This document shows, in pieces, positions 1 through 5,638 of a DNA stretch of 5,638 bases; position 1 is the stretch's first letter, and every line of letters starts with the position of its first letter. The notes under the pieces are model-generated. The model did not search any database. It saw only the letters and a list, made by a program, of their open reading frames with translations, and was not told the origin of the DNA. Source of the stretch: Terriglobia bacterium. GTDB lineage: Bacteria > Acidobacteriota > Terriglobia > UBA7540. A program made the translations under genes and the position numbers. Location of the stretch: assembly GCA_022866195.1 (NCBI GenBank), contig JALHUF010000533.1, positions 1 to 5,638 of the forward strand. Reading direction: 5' to 3'.

Positions 1-2
1 TC

Positions 3-1265
3 TACCAGGAACAAGCGATAAACGATCCCCAAGCTTTGGACAAGGCCGTGGGCATTTACAGGCGGCTGCTCAAGGCAAACCCCGAAAGCCTCGAGGCGAA
101 ATACCAGCTCGCGGTGATTCTTAATCGCAAGGGAGAATTCCGCGCTTCCCTTCAGTATTTGGAGCTCCTCCCGGCGGGCCAGCGAGACCGTGCTTCAGCA
201 CTCTCTCTTCTGTGCGCCGACTATGCCGGAATCGGCGAGCGCGCTAAAGCACAAGAAGCGGCACAAAGACTTGCCCAGAGCACGGATCTAACCGAGGCGG
301 AGGTGCTTTCGATTCTCCCCGTCTTGGCGAAGCATGGGGCTCAAGCCCTGGCCGTACAACTCCTCCGGGCTTTGGACCGGCGAGGGTTGGCGTCTTCCAA
401 TGCCCTCTTCCAGCTGGGCATAATCTACGGCCAGGAAGGCAAGCTAACCGAAGCCCGTGAGACTCTGTTAAGGGCGGCCGAGCCAGACCCCGACACGGTC
501 CCTATCCTTATGGAGTTGGCGCGCGTGGCCGAAAAGCAAAAGGACTTCGAGGGTGCGCTCAGCTATCTCGCGCACGCCCGCGCTCTGGAACCTCAGCGGG
601 CCTCCATCCACTTTTTCTTCGGCGTGGTGTGCAGCGAAATGAATCTGATTGAGGAGGCTTATCGGTCTCTCAGACAGGCCGTGGCCCTGAACCCCGAGAA
701 TCCCTACTACAACTATGCGATGGGAGTCGCGGCAGAACAGAAGACCCAGCACCGCGAGGCCGTGAAGTATTTCCGGAAGTACTGCGAGTTGAAGCCTGAA
801 GATATCCGGGGAAAGCTGGCGTTAGGCACCGCCTACTTCTATAGTCACGAGCCGGAACTGGCTCGCCAGGAGCTGGCGGCGACGGCGAAGCGCCCGGAGA
901 CTGCGGCCTCTTCCCATTACCTGCTGGCGCGGCTGGCCAGCCAGGAGGGAAATCTCGCCGCGGCGTATCAGGAGATAGAGCAAAGCCTCAAGCTTGCGCC
1001 CGATTTCGCCGGGGCCTACGCCGAGCTTGGGTACCTCCACCTGAAACAGAAAGAATATCCGAAGGCGGAACAGGCTTTAACCAAGGCGCTGGCGTTGGAG
1101 CCCGAACACTATCAAGCCACCCTCTATCTGACGATGCTGTATTCACGCACGCGCGATCCGCGCGCCGCCGCGCAAAGCCAGGCATTCGAGGAGCTCAAGA
1201 AGAAAAAGGCTGAGAAGGTTAAGGAGTTCTACCGCATCATCGAGGTGCGCCCGCCCTCTGACTAG
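3..1265 (+). CDS. TPR-repeat protein, 3' part (5' end outside the window)
   Basis: The frame is open to the left edge without a stop and already reads as TPR-like helix before the first possible start (a TTG at 36), so I treat the gene as truncated by the window; 420 codons are visible. Counting from the TTG, tandem 34-residue TPR units are clear at about 122-155, 154-187, 188-221, 222-255, 256-289, 290-323 and 324-357, with weaker units near 16-50 and 358-380. Typical signatures are the A/G-x3-Y/F helix A pattern, the A at the start of helix B, and repeat ends such as ALNPE, ELKPE, KLAPD and ALEPE. The C-terminus is a short lysine-rich helix (about 384-398) with a charged tail. No catalytic domain or membrane segment is visible in this part. 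TPR arrays fold into a superhelix that binds other proteins; the partner is unknown. In Acidobacteriota similar genes often neighbour TonB-receptor-like genes, but the 469-bp gap and separate promoter argue against a shared operon here. The missing N-terminus could hold a signal peptide or an enzymatic domain. Confidence 0.9.
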   Translation, partial: YQEQAINDPQALDKAVGIYRRLLKANPESLEAKYQLAVILNRKGEFRASLQYLELLPAGQRDRASALSLLCADYAGIGERAKAQEAAQRLAQSTDLTEAEVLSILPVLAKHGAQALAVQLLRALDRRGLASSNALFQLGIIYGQEGKLTEARETLLRAAEPDPDTVPILMELARVAEKQKDFEGALSYLAHARALEPQRASIHFFFGVVCSEMNLIEEAYRSLRQAVALNPENPYYNYAMGVAAEQKTQHREAVKYFRKYCELKPEDIRGKLALGTAYFYSHEPELARQELAATAKRPETAASSHYLLARLASQEGNLAAAYQEIEQSLKLAPDFAGAYAELGYLHLKQKEYPKAEQALTKALALEPEHYQATLYLTMLYSRTRDPRAAAQSQAFEELKKKKAEKVKEFYRIIEVRPPSD

Positions 1266-1369
1266 TGCCGTTCCAACTTATTCTGGCCAAGGTTTCTGCC
1301 GAGGTCTGTCTTTTGGGCTGTGCAAAATGCAGCTGCCCAAATGGGGAAATCAAGTTGGAACGGCACTAG
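1262..1369. repeat. MITE-like palindromic element with 18-bp perfect inverted repeats
   Basis: The segment starts with CTAGTGCCGTTCCAACTT (1262-1279) and ends with its exact reverse complement (1352-1369), giving 18 bp perfect termini around a 72-bp core. Both outer ends are CTAG, itself a palindrome, so part of each terminus may be a duplicated target site: CTAG as for some IS5-like elements, or TA as for IS630/Tc1-like elements. The core has a second hairpin, TTTGGGC (1312-1318) with GCCCAAA (1335-1341), and a TGCA-AAA-TGCA motif (1321-1331) in its loop. There is no room for a transposase, so if mobile it is non-autonomous. The TPR stop codon (TAG, 1263-1265) lies in the left CTAG; if CTAG is the duplicated target, removing the insertion would leave the same stop. 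As RNA it could fold into one long hairpin and may also help end TPR transcription, though no clear T-run follows. The inverted repeat is certain; the mobile origin is inference. Confidence 0.65.
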
Positions 1370-1391
1370 GTATCTGGACCGTTCCGGGACC

Positions 1392-1499
1392 CTGCCGATT
1401 CCGCCTGAGCCGCACATCACAGACGCAAGCAACGCTCCGCTACCCCTCCGGCCCATCGCCGGCATTCCGAGAGGCGGAGTGAGCGCGCAGGATCGGCAG
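1392..1499. other. Foldable intergenic segment with nested inverted repeats
   Basis: CTGCCGAT (1392-1399) pairs exactly with ATCGGCAG (1492-1499), and CCTG (1404-1407) with CAGG (1488-1491) extends the stem across a 4-nt bulge. Inside, CGCTCCGC (1433-1440) pairs with GCGGAGTG (1474-1481) with one G-U pair, and CCGGC (1448-1452) pairs with GCCGG (1458-1462) over a 5-nt loop. The pairs are nested and mutually compatible, as expected for a structured RNA, but in GC-rich DNA such stems also arise by chance. No promoter directly upstream and no known RNA family was recognised; it does not have tRNA features. It lies upstream of the receptor promoter and so would not be in the receptor mRNA. It could be the trailer of the TPR transcript, a small RNA, or nothing. 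Confidence 0.25.
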
Positions 1500-1553
1500 T
1501 AAACAGAACCTAGAAACGTATTAGTTGTGCGCTGCAAAGACGGCAGATTTCGC

Positions 1554-1582
1554 TTGACAAGCACAGGCGCACGTGCTAGAAA
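1554..1582 (+). promoter_or_regulatory. Sigma-70-type promoter of the receptor gene
   Basis: A perfect -35 hexamer TTGACA (1554-1559) is followed by exactly 17 bp and TAGAAA (1577-1582), a 4/6 match to the -10 consensus. The -10 is preceded by TGC (1574-1576), an extended -10 element that would offset the imperfect hexamer. Transcription would start near 1589, giving a leader of about 145 nt before the ATG at 1735. It is the best promoter in the intergenic region and points the right way. Confidence 0.7.
1569..1576. promoter_or_regulatory. Possible operator: GCACGTGC palindrome in the promoter spacer
   Basis: GCACGTGC is a perfect 8-bp palindrome that abuts the -10 hexamer and overlaps the extended -10 TG. 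It is set inside a wider dyad, AGCAC (1560-1564) with GTGCT (1573-1577), and a second pair, GTGCGC (1527-1532) with GCGCAC (1567-1572), brackets the -35. A dimeric regulator bound here would block RNA polymerase. No regulator gene is visible in the window, and short palindromes are common, so this is a candidate only. Confidence 0.25.
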
Positions 1583-1609
1583 GCAAATGAACCGAAACGA
1601 AAGGAAAGG

Positions 1610-1709
1610 ACGGGGCTTTGCCCTCGACCGGCGGCGCCCCGTTTGCATTAACGAGCCCACACCGGGCTCCCAACCAGAGGCATTAATCAGCTCTCCCCGA
1701 AGCGTCGGG
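1610..1709 (+). promoter_or_regulatory. Structured 5' leader of the receptor mRNA (three hairpins)
   Basis: Between the inferred transcription start and the ribosome binding site three hairpins follow one another: ACGGGGC (1610-1616) with GCCCCGT (1636-1642), GAGCCC (1653-1658) with GGGCTC (1664-1669) over a 5-nt loop, and CCCGA (1696-1700) with TCGGG (1705-1709) over a 4-nt loop. The heptamer GCATTAA occurs before the second and third hairpins (1645-1651 and 1680-1686), 35 bp apart. The Shine-Dalgarno site itself is left unpaired by these stems. The arrangement may protect the mRNA or tune its translation; it matches no riboswitch class I recognise and has no uridine run typical of an attenuator. 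Confidence 0.35.
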
Positions 1710-1723
1710 CGTATAGGGTTACT

Positions 1724-1729
1724 AGGAGG
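1724..1729 (+). promoter_or_regulatory. Ribosome binding site AGGAGG
   Basis: A consensus Shine-Dalgarno hexamer lies 5 nt before the ATG at 1735. It fixes the start of the receptor gene and suggests efficient translation. Confidence 0.9.
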
Positions 1730-1734
1730 TTCCA

Positions 1735-4700
1735 ATGGCAGTGAGAAGTGCCAGAACCCGGGTGTTTTATCTTTTGCTAGCAATGGTCCTGCCCGCTTTT
1801 TGTTGGGCGCAAAGCTTCACTTCTACGGTCAGCGGGACGGTGACGGACCCCAGCGGAGCCGTGGTGCCTAATGCCGAGATAACGCTCACCCTGGTGGCCA
1901 CGGGAACTTCGGCCAGGGTCACGACCGGCTCGACCGGCCTTTACTCGTTTCCGAACTTGCGGCCGGGGATCTACGAACTGAAGGCCTCGGCCCCGGGGTT
2001 CCGCGACGTCGTACAGAAAGGTGTCGAGGTAGGCATCCAGCAGTCGGTGCGCGTGGACGTGAAGCTGGAGCTAGGCCCCAGCGTCCAAACCATCGAGGTC
2101 ACGGCGGCTGCCTCGCCCCTCAAGTACGACAGCGCGGAGGTGGAAGTGGGTATTTCGCCAAATACCCTGAAGGAACTCCCCATTCTGGTGTCCGGGACGG
2201 TCCGTTCGGCCGCATCGTTCGCGATCCTGATGCCAGGCGTATCGACCGGAAGCGGGGATAACCCCTTCGACGCACGCATCAATGGCGGCCTGCAAACCGG
2301 CGACGAGGCCGTCATGGACGGCGCCAGCATGCAGCAGGGCATGATGAACCAAACCGGGATGATTTCTGTCTACTCGGACTTCCCCATGACCCCGGATATG
2401 GTAAGCGAGCTGCGCGTGCTGACCTCAAGTTACGCGCCCGAATACGGCTCCAGTCTCTCTGGGCAGATTGTGGTGGAGAGCAAGTCGGGCGGCGCCAACT
2501 TTCACGGCGGGCTGTACGAATACTACCGCACCACGGGGCTGAATGCCCGCCAGTTCGGCCGTGCCGGCCGCCCCCCAGATCTGGAGCACGACTTCGGTGG
2601 GTTCCTGGGCGGTCCGTTCAAGCTACCGGGCGGCAGGAACATCCCCTGGTTCAATACGGGCAAGAAGAAGAGCTATTTCTACCTGAACCTCGAGGGGTTC
2701 CGCCGGTCGGGCGGTGTGTCAGCTCCGACCATTTCCGTACCCAGCATGAAGAACCGGGACGGTGATTTCAGCGACTGGCGCAATGCAGATACCGGCGCGT
2801 TAATTCCCATTTACGATCCGCGCACGACTACCATGATCGATCCCGCCTTAGGCTGGGTGGCTTCCAACCTCACCCGCACCCAGTTCATGGGCTGTGATGG
2901 CAACACGCCTAATGTCATCTGCACGCAAGGCCCAAACAGATACATTGACCCCGTTACTGGATGGGATATTGCGGACAGCATGGCCCCTCAGTGGCTCCAG
3001 TACATACCCCCGCCCAACCGCGACACGCCGTACGGCATTCCTCTGAGTAACTACGCCGTGCCTAAACCGCGGCAGGAAGTTACGGTTACCACTGCCAACT
3101 ACCTGATGTTCCGCGGGGACCAGTACATCGGCGACAAAGATCACGTCAGTGTCACGATATGGTATCAGGGTGCGCCTCCCTATCTGGACACATTGTTGCC
3201 CGTCCAGATCGCTAACGAGACATATACCGCGCCCCAGTTCTCGTTTGTGGATCGCGCGCGGTGGGACCACACCTTCACTCCCACTTTGCTCAACCACTTC
3301 GGTTTCGGTTATCTCGACCGGAATGAGGGCTACGGTGGCATCAACTGGTTAAAGGCGCCCGATGCGCTGCCGCGAATTACGGGAACGGTTGCAGACGTCG
3401 ATCCCGCTAACAATATGCCGGTCGTCGAACTCTATGACTACAGTAGCTATGGCCAAGGGAATGGCCCCGCCGCGCCCAACCGCACCACCCGGCAGACCTA
3501 CATCTTCATGGACACGCTGACCTGGGTGAAGGGCAAGCACACCATTAAGTTCGGGGGAGAGTACCGCAGCCTGGCCCAGAACATCCGCAACCGCGTGGGC
3601 GGCGGAGGCTACTTCGGCTTTTCCTCCGGGACCACGGGGTTATATGGGGTCACCAGCGGCAACTCGGTGGCGAGCTTCCTGCTGGAAATGGTTGACAACG
3701 CCAACGTCACTCACACTACGATTGCGGCTCGGTATCCCCGTTCCAACTACTACATCTTCCATGTGGGGGACACGTGGAAGGCTACGCCTAAACTCAGCAT
3801 CAACTACGGTGTGCGCTGGGATACGATGACCCCTGCCACTGAGTTGTACGACCATCACTCCTTCTTCGATCCTCTCGGGGCCAACCCGGGCGCTGGAGGC
3901 AGGCCGGGCCGGCTGGCCTTTGCCGGAACCAAGGACCTGATCACGGGAGAGTCCTGGGGATCGGCAGCCTTTGGCCGGCGGCACCCCGAGAACACCTGGT
4001 GGGGAGGCTTCGCGCCCCGCCTGGGTATCGCATACAGTGTCACGCCCAAGACCGTGGTTCGGACTGGTTACGGTCTCTTTTACACCCAGGCCTTCTACCC
4101 CGGCTGGGAGTCGAGCATTTCGCTGGACGGCTTCAATGCCAACTTTGGCGTCTCCAGTACGACGGGTGGACTGGCGCCCGCGATGATTCTGAGCGAAGGG
4201 TTCCCCATAGACCAGTTCACGCTGCCACCCTTCATCGATGCGTCTTACCGCAACGGGCAGGACCTTCAGTACAAGCCCTTCGATGCCAACCGTCGCTCCT
4301 ACGCTCAGCAGTGGAACCTGAGCATCGAACATCAGTTCGGCACTAACTTCACGCTGAGTGGTGCCTATGTAGGAAACAAAGGCACGCGTTTGCCCTCCAC
4401 GATCGCCCCGCTCAACGCTCTTGATCCCAAGCTCCTCACACAGTACGGGGAAGCACTCCTCGAGGAGTTTCCGGACGAACAGACCACCATCCAGGGTGTG
4501 TCGGTTCCTTACGCCGGCTGGATCGACCAACTGGGCTGCGCACCTTCGCTGGCTCAGGCGCTCTTGCCGTATCCCCAATACTGCAGCTCGCTCAGAGGGC
4601 TGAACGAAAACGCGGCCAGTTCGACCTACCATTCTTTCCAGGTCAAGGCCGAAAAGCGCTTCGTGCAAGGCACGTTCCTGCTGGCGTCGTACACCCTCTC

Positions 4701-5412
4701 CAAGACGCTGGGCAGCGCGGATCAGACGCAATCAGACGCCATGACCTGGAGCGGAGCCCACGGCGTGATTTCTCCCTTTGAGCGGCAACGCAACAAGGGC
4801 CTCGCTGTGGAGGATGTACCGCAGACCCTGTCGCTCTCCTTGGTGTATGAACTGCCCTTTGGGCGGGGTAAGCGGTTCTTGAACACCGGCGGCGTGGTGA
4901 ACAAGCTGGTGGGTGGCTGGTCAACGAGCAATCTCTTCCGGGTGACTTCCGGGAGTCCCTTCTTCTTCCGCTCTGGCACGTGCAACGTCCCAGGGGAATT
5001 CCGCCTGTCTTGCATTCCGGCAGTCATTCCGGGGGCCTATCCGTGGGCTCAGGGCAAAGGCACCTTCGATCCTAATCGGCCCCTGTTCAACAGTGCAGCC
5101 TTTGAGCCTCTGTCGGGCTTCGAAGCCTTTGGCTACTACGGGCAGGGACCGCGAATCAGCAACCTGCGGGGTTTCGGTTTCCACGGCCATAACGTCGGGC
5201 TCATCAAAGACACCAAGATCACGGAGCGGGTGAATTTCCAGATCCGCGCCGAAGTCTTCAATATCTGGAACTGGCATACGTTCACCTGCTCGAACCAGTG
5301 CTTCGGAAACACCGCTTTCTATACCGACATCTCCAGCCCGTTGTTTGGCATGTGGAACATGACCGTTAGCAGCCCGCGAAACATCCAGCTCGCGGGAAGA
5401 TTCGAGTTCTGA
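1735..5412 (+). CDS. TonB-dependent-receptor-like outer-membrane protein with carboxypeptidase-regulatory-like domain (Oar type)
   Basis: Complete 1225-residue protein; the ATG is chosen for its AGGAGG site and because a signal peptide follows at once (positively charged residues 1-9, hydrophobic 10-22, likely cleavage after FCWA at about residue 25). Residues about 31-113 form a carboxypeptidase-regulatory-like (CarboxypepD_reg / Cna-B-like) beta-sandwich, with SGTVTDPSGAVVPNA and the GLYSFPNLRPGIYELK pattern. TIEVTA (119-124) resembles a TonB box at the start of the plug, which runs to about 250 and contains DGASMQQG (195-202) and SELRVLTSSYAPEYG (224-238). From about 255 on the sequence is a large beta-barrel of alternating aromatic and polar strands with long loops, including GGLYEYYRTTGLNARQFG. 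It ends in RFEF with a terminal Phe, the usual outer-membrane assembly signal. Length and order fit the Oar-like receptors abundant in Acidobacteriota. Such proteins import or secrete ligands through the outer membrane using TonB-ExbBD energy; the substrate cannot be read from the sequence. Eight mature cysteines fall in four close pairs. Flanked by its own promoter and terminator, so probably monocistronic. Confidence 0.95.
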   Translation: MAVRSARTRVFYLLLAMVLPAFCWAQSFTSTVSGTVTDPSGAVVPNAEITLTLVATGTSARVTTGSTGLYSFPNLRPGIYELKASAPGFRDVVQKGVEVGIQQSVRVDVKLELGPSVQTIEVTAAASPLKYDSAEVEVGISPNTLKELPILVSGTVRSAASFAILMPGVSTGSGDNPFDARINGGLQTGDEAVMDGASMQQGMMNQTGMISVYSDFPMTPDMVSELRVLTSSYAPEYGSSLSGQIVVESKSGGANFHGGLYEYYRTTGLNARQFGRAGRPPDLEHDFGGFLGGPFKLPGGRNIPWFNTGKKKSYFYLNLEGFRRSGGVSAPTISVPSMKNRDGDFSDWRNADTGALIPIYDPRTTTMIDPALGWVASNLTRTQFMGCDGNTPNVICTQGPNRYIDPVTGWDIADSMAPQWLQYIPPPNRDTPYGIPLSNYAVPKPRQEVTVTTANYLMFRGDQYIGDKDHVSVTIWYQGAPPYLDTLLPVQIANETYTAPQFSFVDRARWDHTFTPTLLNHFGFGYLDRNEGYGGINWLKAPDALPRITGTVADVDPANNMPVVELYDYSSYGQGNGPAAPNRTTRQTYIFMDTLTWVKGKHTIKFGGEYRSLAQNIRNRVGGGGYFGFSSGTTGLYGVTSGNSVASFLLEMVDNANVTHTTIAARYPRSNYYIFHVGDTWKATPKLSINYGVRWDTMTPATELYDHHSFFDPLGANPGAGGRPGRLAFAGTKDLITGESWGSAAFGRRHPENTWWGGFAPRLGIAYSVTPKTVVRTGYGLFYTQAFYPGWESSISLDGFNANFGVSSTTGGLAPAMILSEGFPIDQFTLPPFIDASYRNGQDLQYKPFDANRRSYAQQWNLSIEHQFGTNFTLSGAYVGNKGTRLPSTIAPLNALDPKLLTQYGEALLEEFPDEQTTIQGVSVPYAGWIDQLGCAPSLAQALLPYPQYCSSLRGLNENAASSTYHSFQVKAEKRFVQGTFLLASYTLSKTLGSADQTQSDAMTWSGAHGVISPFERQRNKGLAVEDVPQTLSLSLVYELPFGRGKRFLNTGGVVNKLVGGWSTSNLFRVTSGSPFFFRSGTCNVPGEFRLSCIPAVIPGAYPWAQGKGTFDPNRPLFNSAAFEPLSGFEAFGYYGQGPRISNLRGFGFHGHNVGLIKDTKITERVNFQIRAEVFNIWNWHTFTCSNQCFGNTAFYTDISSPLFGMWNMTVSSPRNIQLAGRFEF

Positions 5413-5434
5413 CCTGAGGTCTTACATTATCTGG

Positions 5435-5475
5435 TGGCGCTATCCCCAATCCTGGGGGTAGCGCCATCTTCTTTT
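5435..5475 (+). terminator. Rho-independent terminator after the receptor gene
   Basis: TGGCGCTATCCCC (5435-5447) pairs with GGGGGTAGCGCCA (5454-5466): 13 pairs with a single U-G wobble and a 6-nt loop. The T-rich run TCTTCTTTT (5467-5475) follows at once. It begins 22 nt after the stop codon and should end the receptor transcript efficiently. Confidence 0.92.
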
Positions 5476-5554
5476 CGCCCCGCCATAAGCTGGGAATCAG
5501 AAGCTTGTACGTCGCCCAGGCCAGCAACGCCCAACCTCGGACAAGCCCCATCGC

Positions 5555-5583
5555 TTGGGTCATAAGCAGGCTTGGGGTAGAAT
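5555..5583 (+). promoter_or_regulatory. Probable promoter of the next gene
   Basis: TTGGGT (5555-5560) and TAGAAT (5578-5583, 5/6 match) are separated by 17 bp. The expected transcript start near 5590 lies just ahead of a GGAG site and an ATG. The heptamer GCTTGGG is repeated at 5553-5559 and 5570-5576, and CAAGCC (5542-5547) is complementary to GGCTTG (5569-5574), so a regulator may bind here. The -35 is weak (3/6). Confidence 0.45.
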
Positions 5584-5611
5584 GCCTGACGGCAGCCGGA
5601 GAGCGAGCTTG

Positions 5612-5638
5612 ATGAGACTCAGTAGCAAGTCTGGGAAA
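5612..5638 (+). CDS. Probable start of a further gene (nine codons visible)
   Basis: An ATG at 5612 opens a frame, reading MRLSSKSGK, that runs off the right edge. GGAGAG (5598-5603) ends 8 nt upstream, a normal Shine-Dalgarno spacing, and a plausible promoter lies just before it. The basic N-terminus would suit a signal peptide or a DNA-binding protein, but nine residues cannot identify the product. If correct the leader is only about 22 nt. Confidence 0.35.

Noticed and set aside
36..38. TTG as the true start of the TPR gene
   Set aside because: Codons upstream remain open and read as TPR-like helix, and there is no Shine-Dalgarno site before the TTG, so the real start is most likely outside the window.
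1370..1500. tRNA or tRNA-like gene in the foldable segment
   Set aside because: No T-arm GTTCRA motif in the right position, no anticodon-arm geometry and no CCA-proximal acceptor of correct length.
1320..1502. 60-codon plus-strand frame after the TPR gene
   Set aside because: It starts within the palindrome, crosses its right arm, and shows no ribosome binding site or protein-like pattern.
1262..1783. 173-codon minus-strand frame covering the intergenic region
   Set aside because: It runs through both palindromic repeat arms, the promoter and the leader, and overlaps the receptor start; the product is unlike any known protein and has no convincing ribosome binding site.
1801..1803. Lipoprotein signal: Cys23 in the receptor signal peptide
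   Set aside because: The residues before it (PAF) do not fit a lipobox, which needs a small residue next to Cys; cleavage by signal peptidase I after CWA is a better fit.
1527..1871. 114-codon plus-strand frame overlapping the receptor start in another frame
   Set aside because: It crosses the promoter, leader hairpins and Shine-Dalgarno site and overlaps the signal peptide coding region; composition is arginine-rich noise.
3640..4731. 363-codon open frame on the minus strand inside the receptor gene
   Set aside because: It lies wholly antisense to a well-supported barrel-coding region, its translation has no recognisable domain and is arginine-rich low-complexity sequence, as expected of a GC-rich shadow frame.
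5366..5563. 65-codon minus-strand frame at the end of the receptor gene
   Set aside because: It spans the intrinsic terminator and the receptor C-terminus in antisense; no family resemblance.

Overview
The window looks like a chromosomal piece of a GC-rich, diderm (outer-membrane) bacterium. The best guess is a member of the Acidobacteriota, of the Solibacter/Bryobacter type. The reason is the main gene: a large outer-membrane protein with an N-terminal carboxypeptidase-regulatory-like domain, a TonB plug and a long beta-barrel (Oar-like). That family is strongly expanded in this phylum and often lies beside tetratricopeptide-repeat (TPR) genes. The taxonomic call is inference from recalled family patterns, not from a search.

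Layout. Positions 1-1265 hold the 3' part of a TPR protein gene, cut by the left window edge. Positions 1266-1734 are non-coding but rich in signals. First comes a 108-bp palindromic, MITE-like element (1262-1369) whose left end contains the TPR stop codon. Next is a second, weaker 108-nt foldable segment (1392-1499). Then there is a good sigma-70-type promoter (1554-1582) with a palindrome in its spacer, and a roughly 145-nt leader with three small hairpins and a strong Shine-Dalgarno site. Positions 1735-5412 hold the complete 1225-residue TonB-dependent-receptor-like gene. A textbook intrinsic terminator follows (5435-5475). The last 160 bases carry a probable second promoter (5555-5583) and the likely first nine codons of a further gene that leaves the window.

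How they fit together. The receptor has its own promoter and terminator and so appears to be a single-gene transcription unit, not part of an operon with the TPR gene. The product should be exported through Sec and assembled in the outer membrane to move an unknown substrate powered by TonB. The TPR protein is probably a protein-interaction scaffold; nothing in the sequence ties it mechanistically to the receptor beyond being next to it. I found no CRISPR array, tRNA, rRNA, autonomous transposase or defence system. The most unusual material is the intergenic stretch and the paired cysteines of the receptor.
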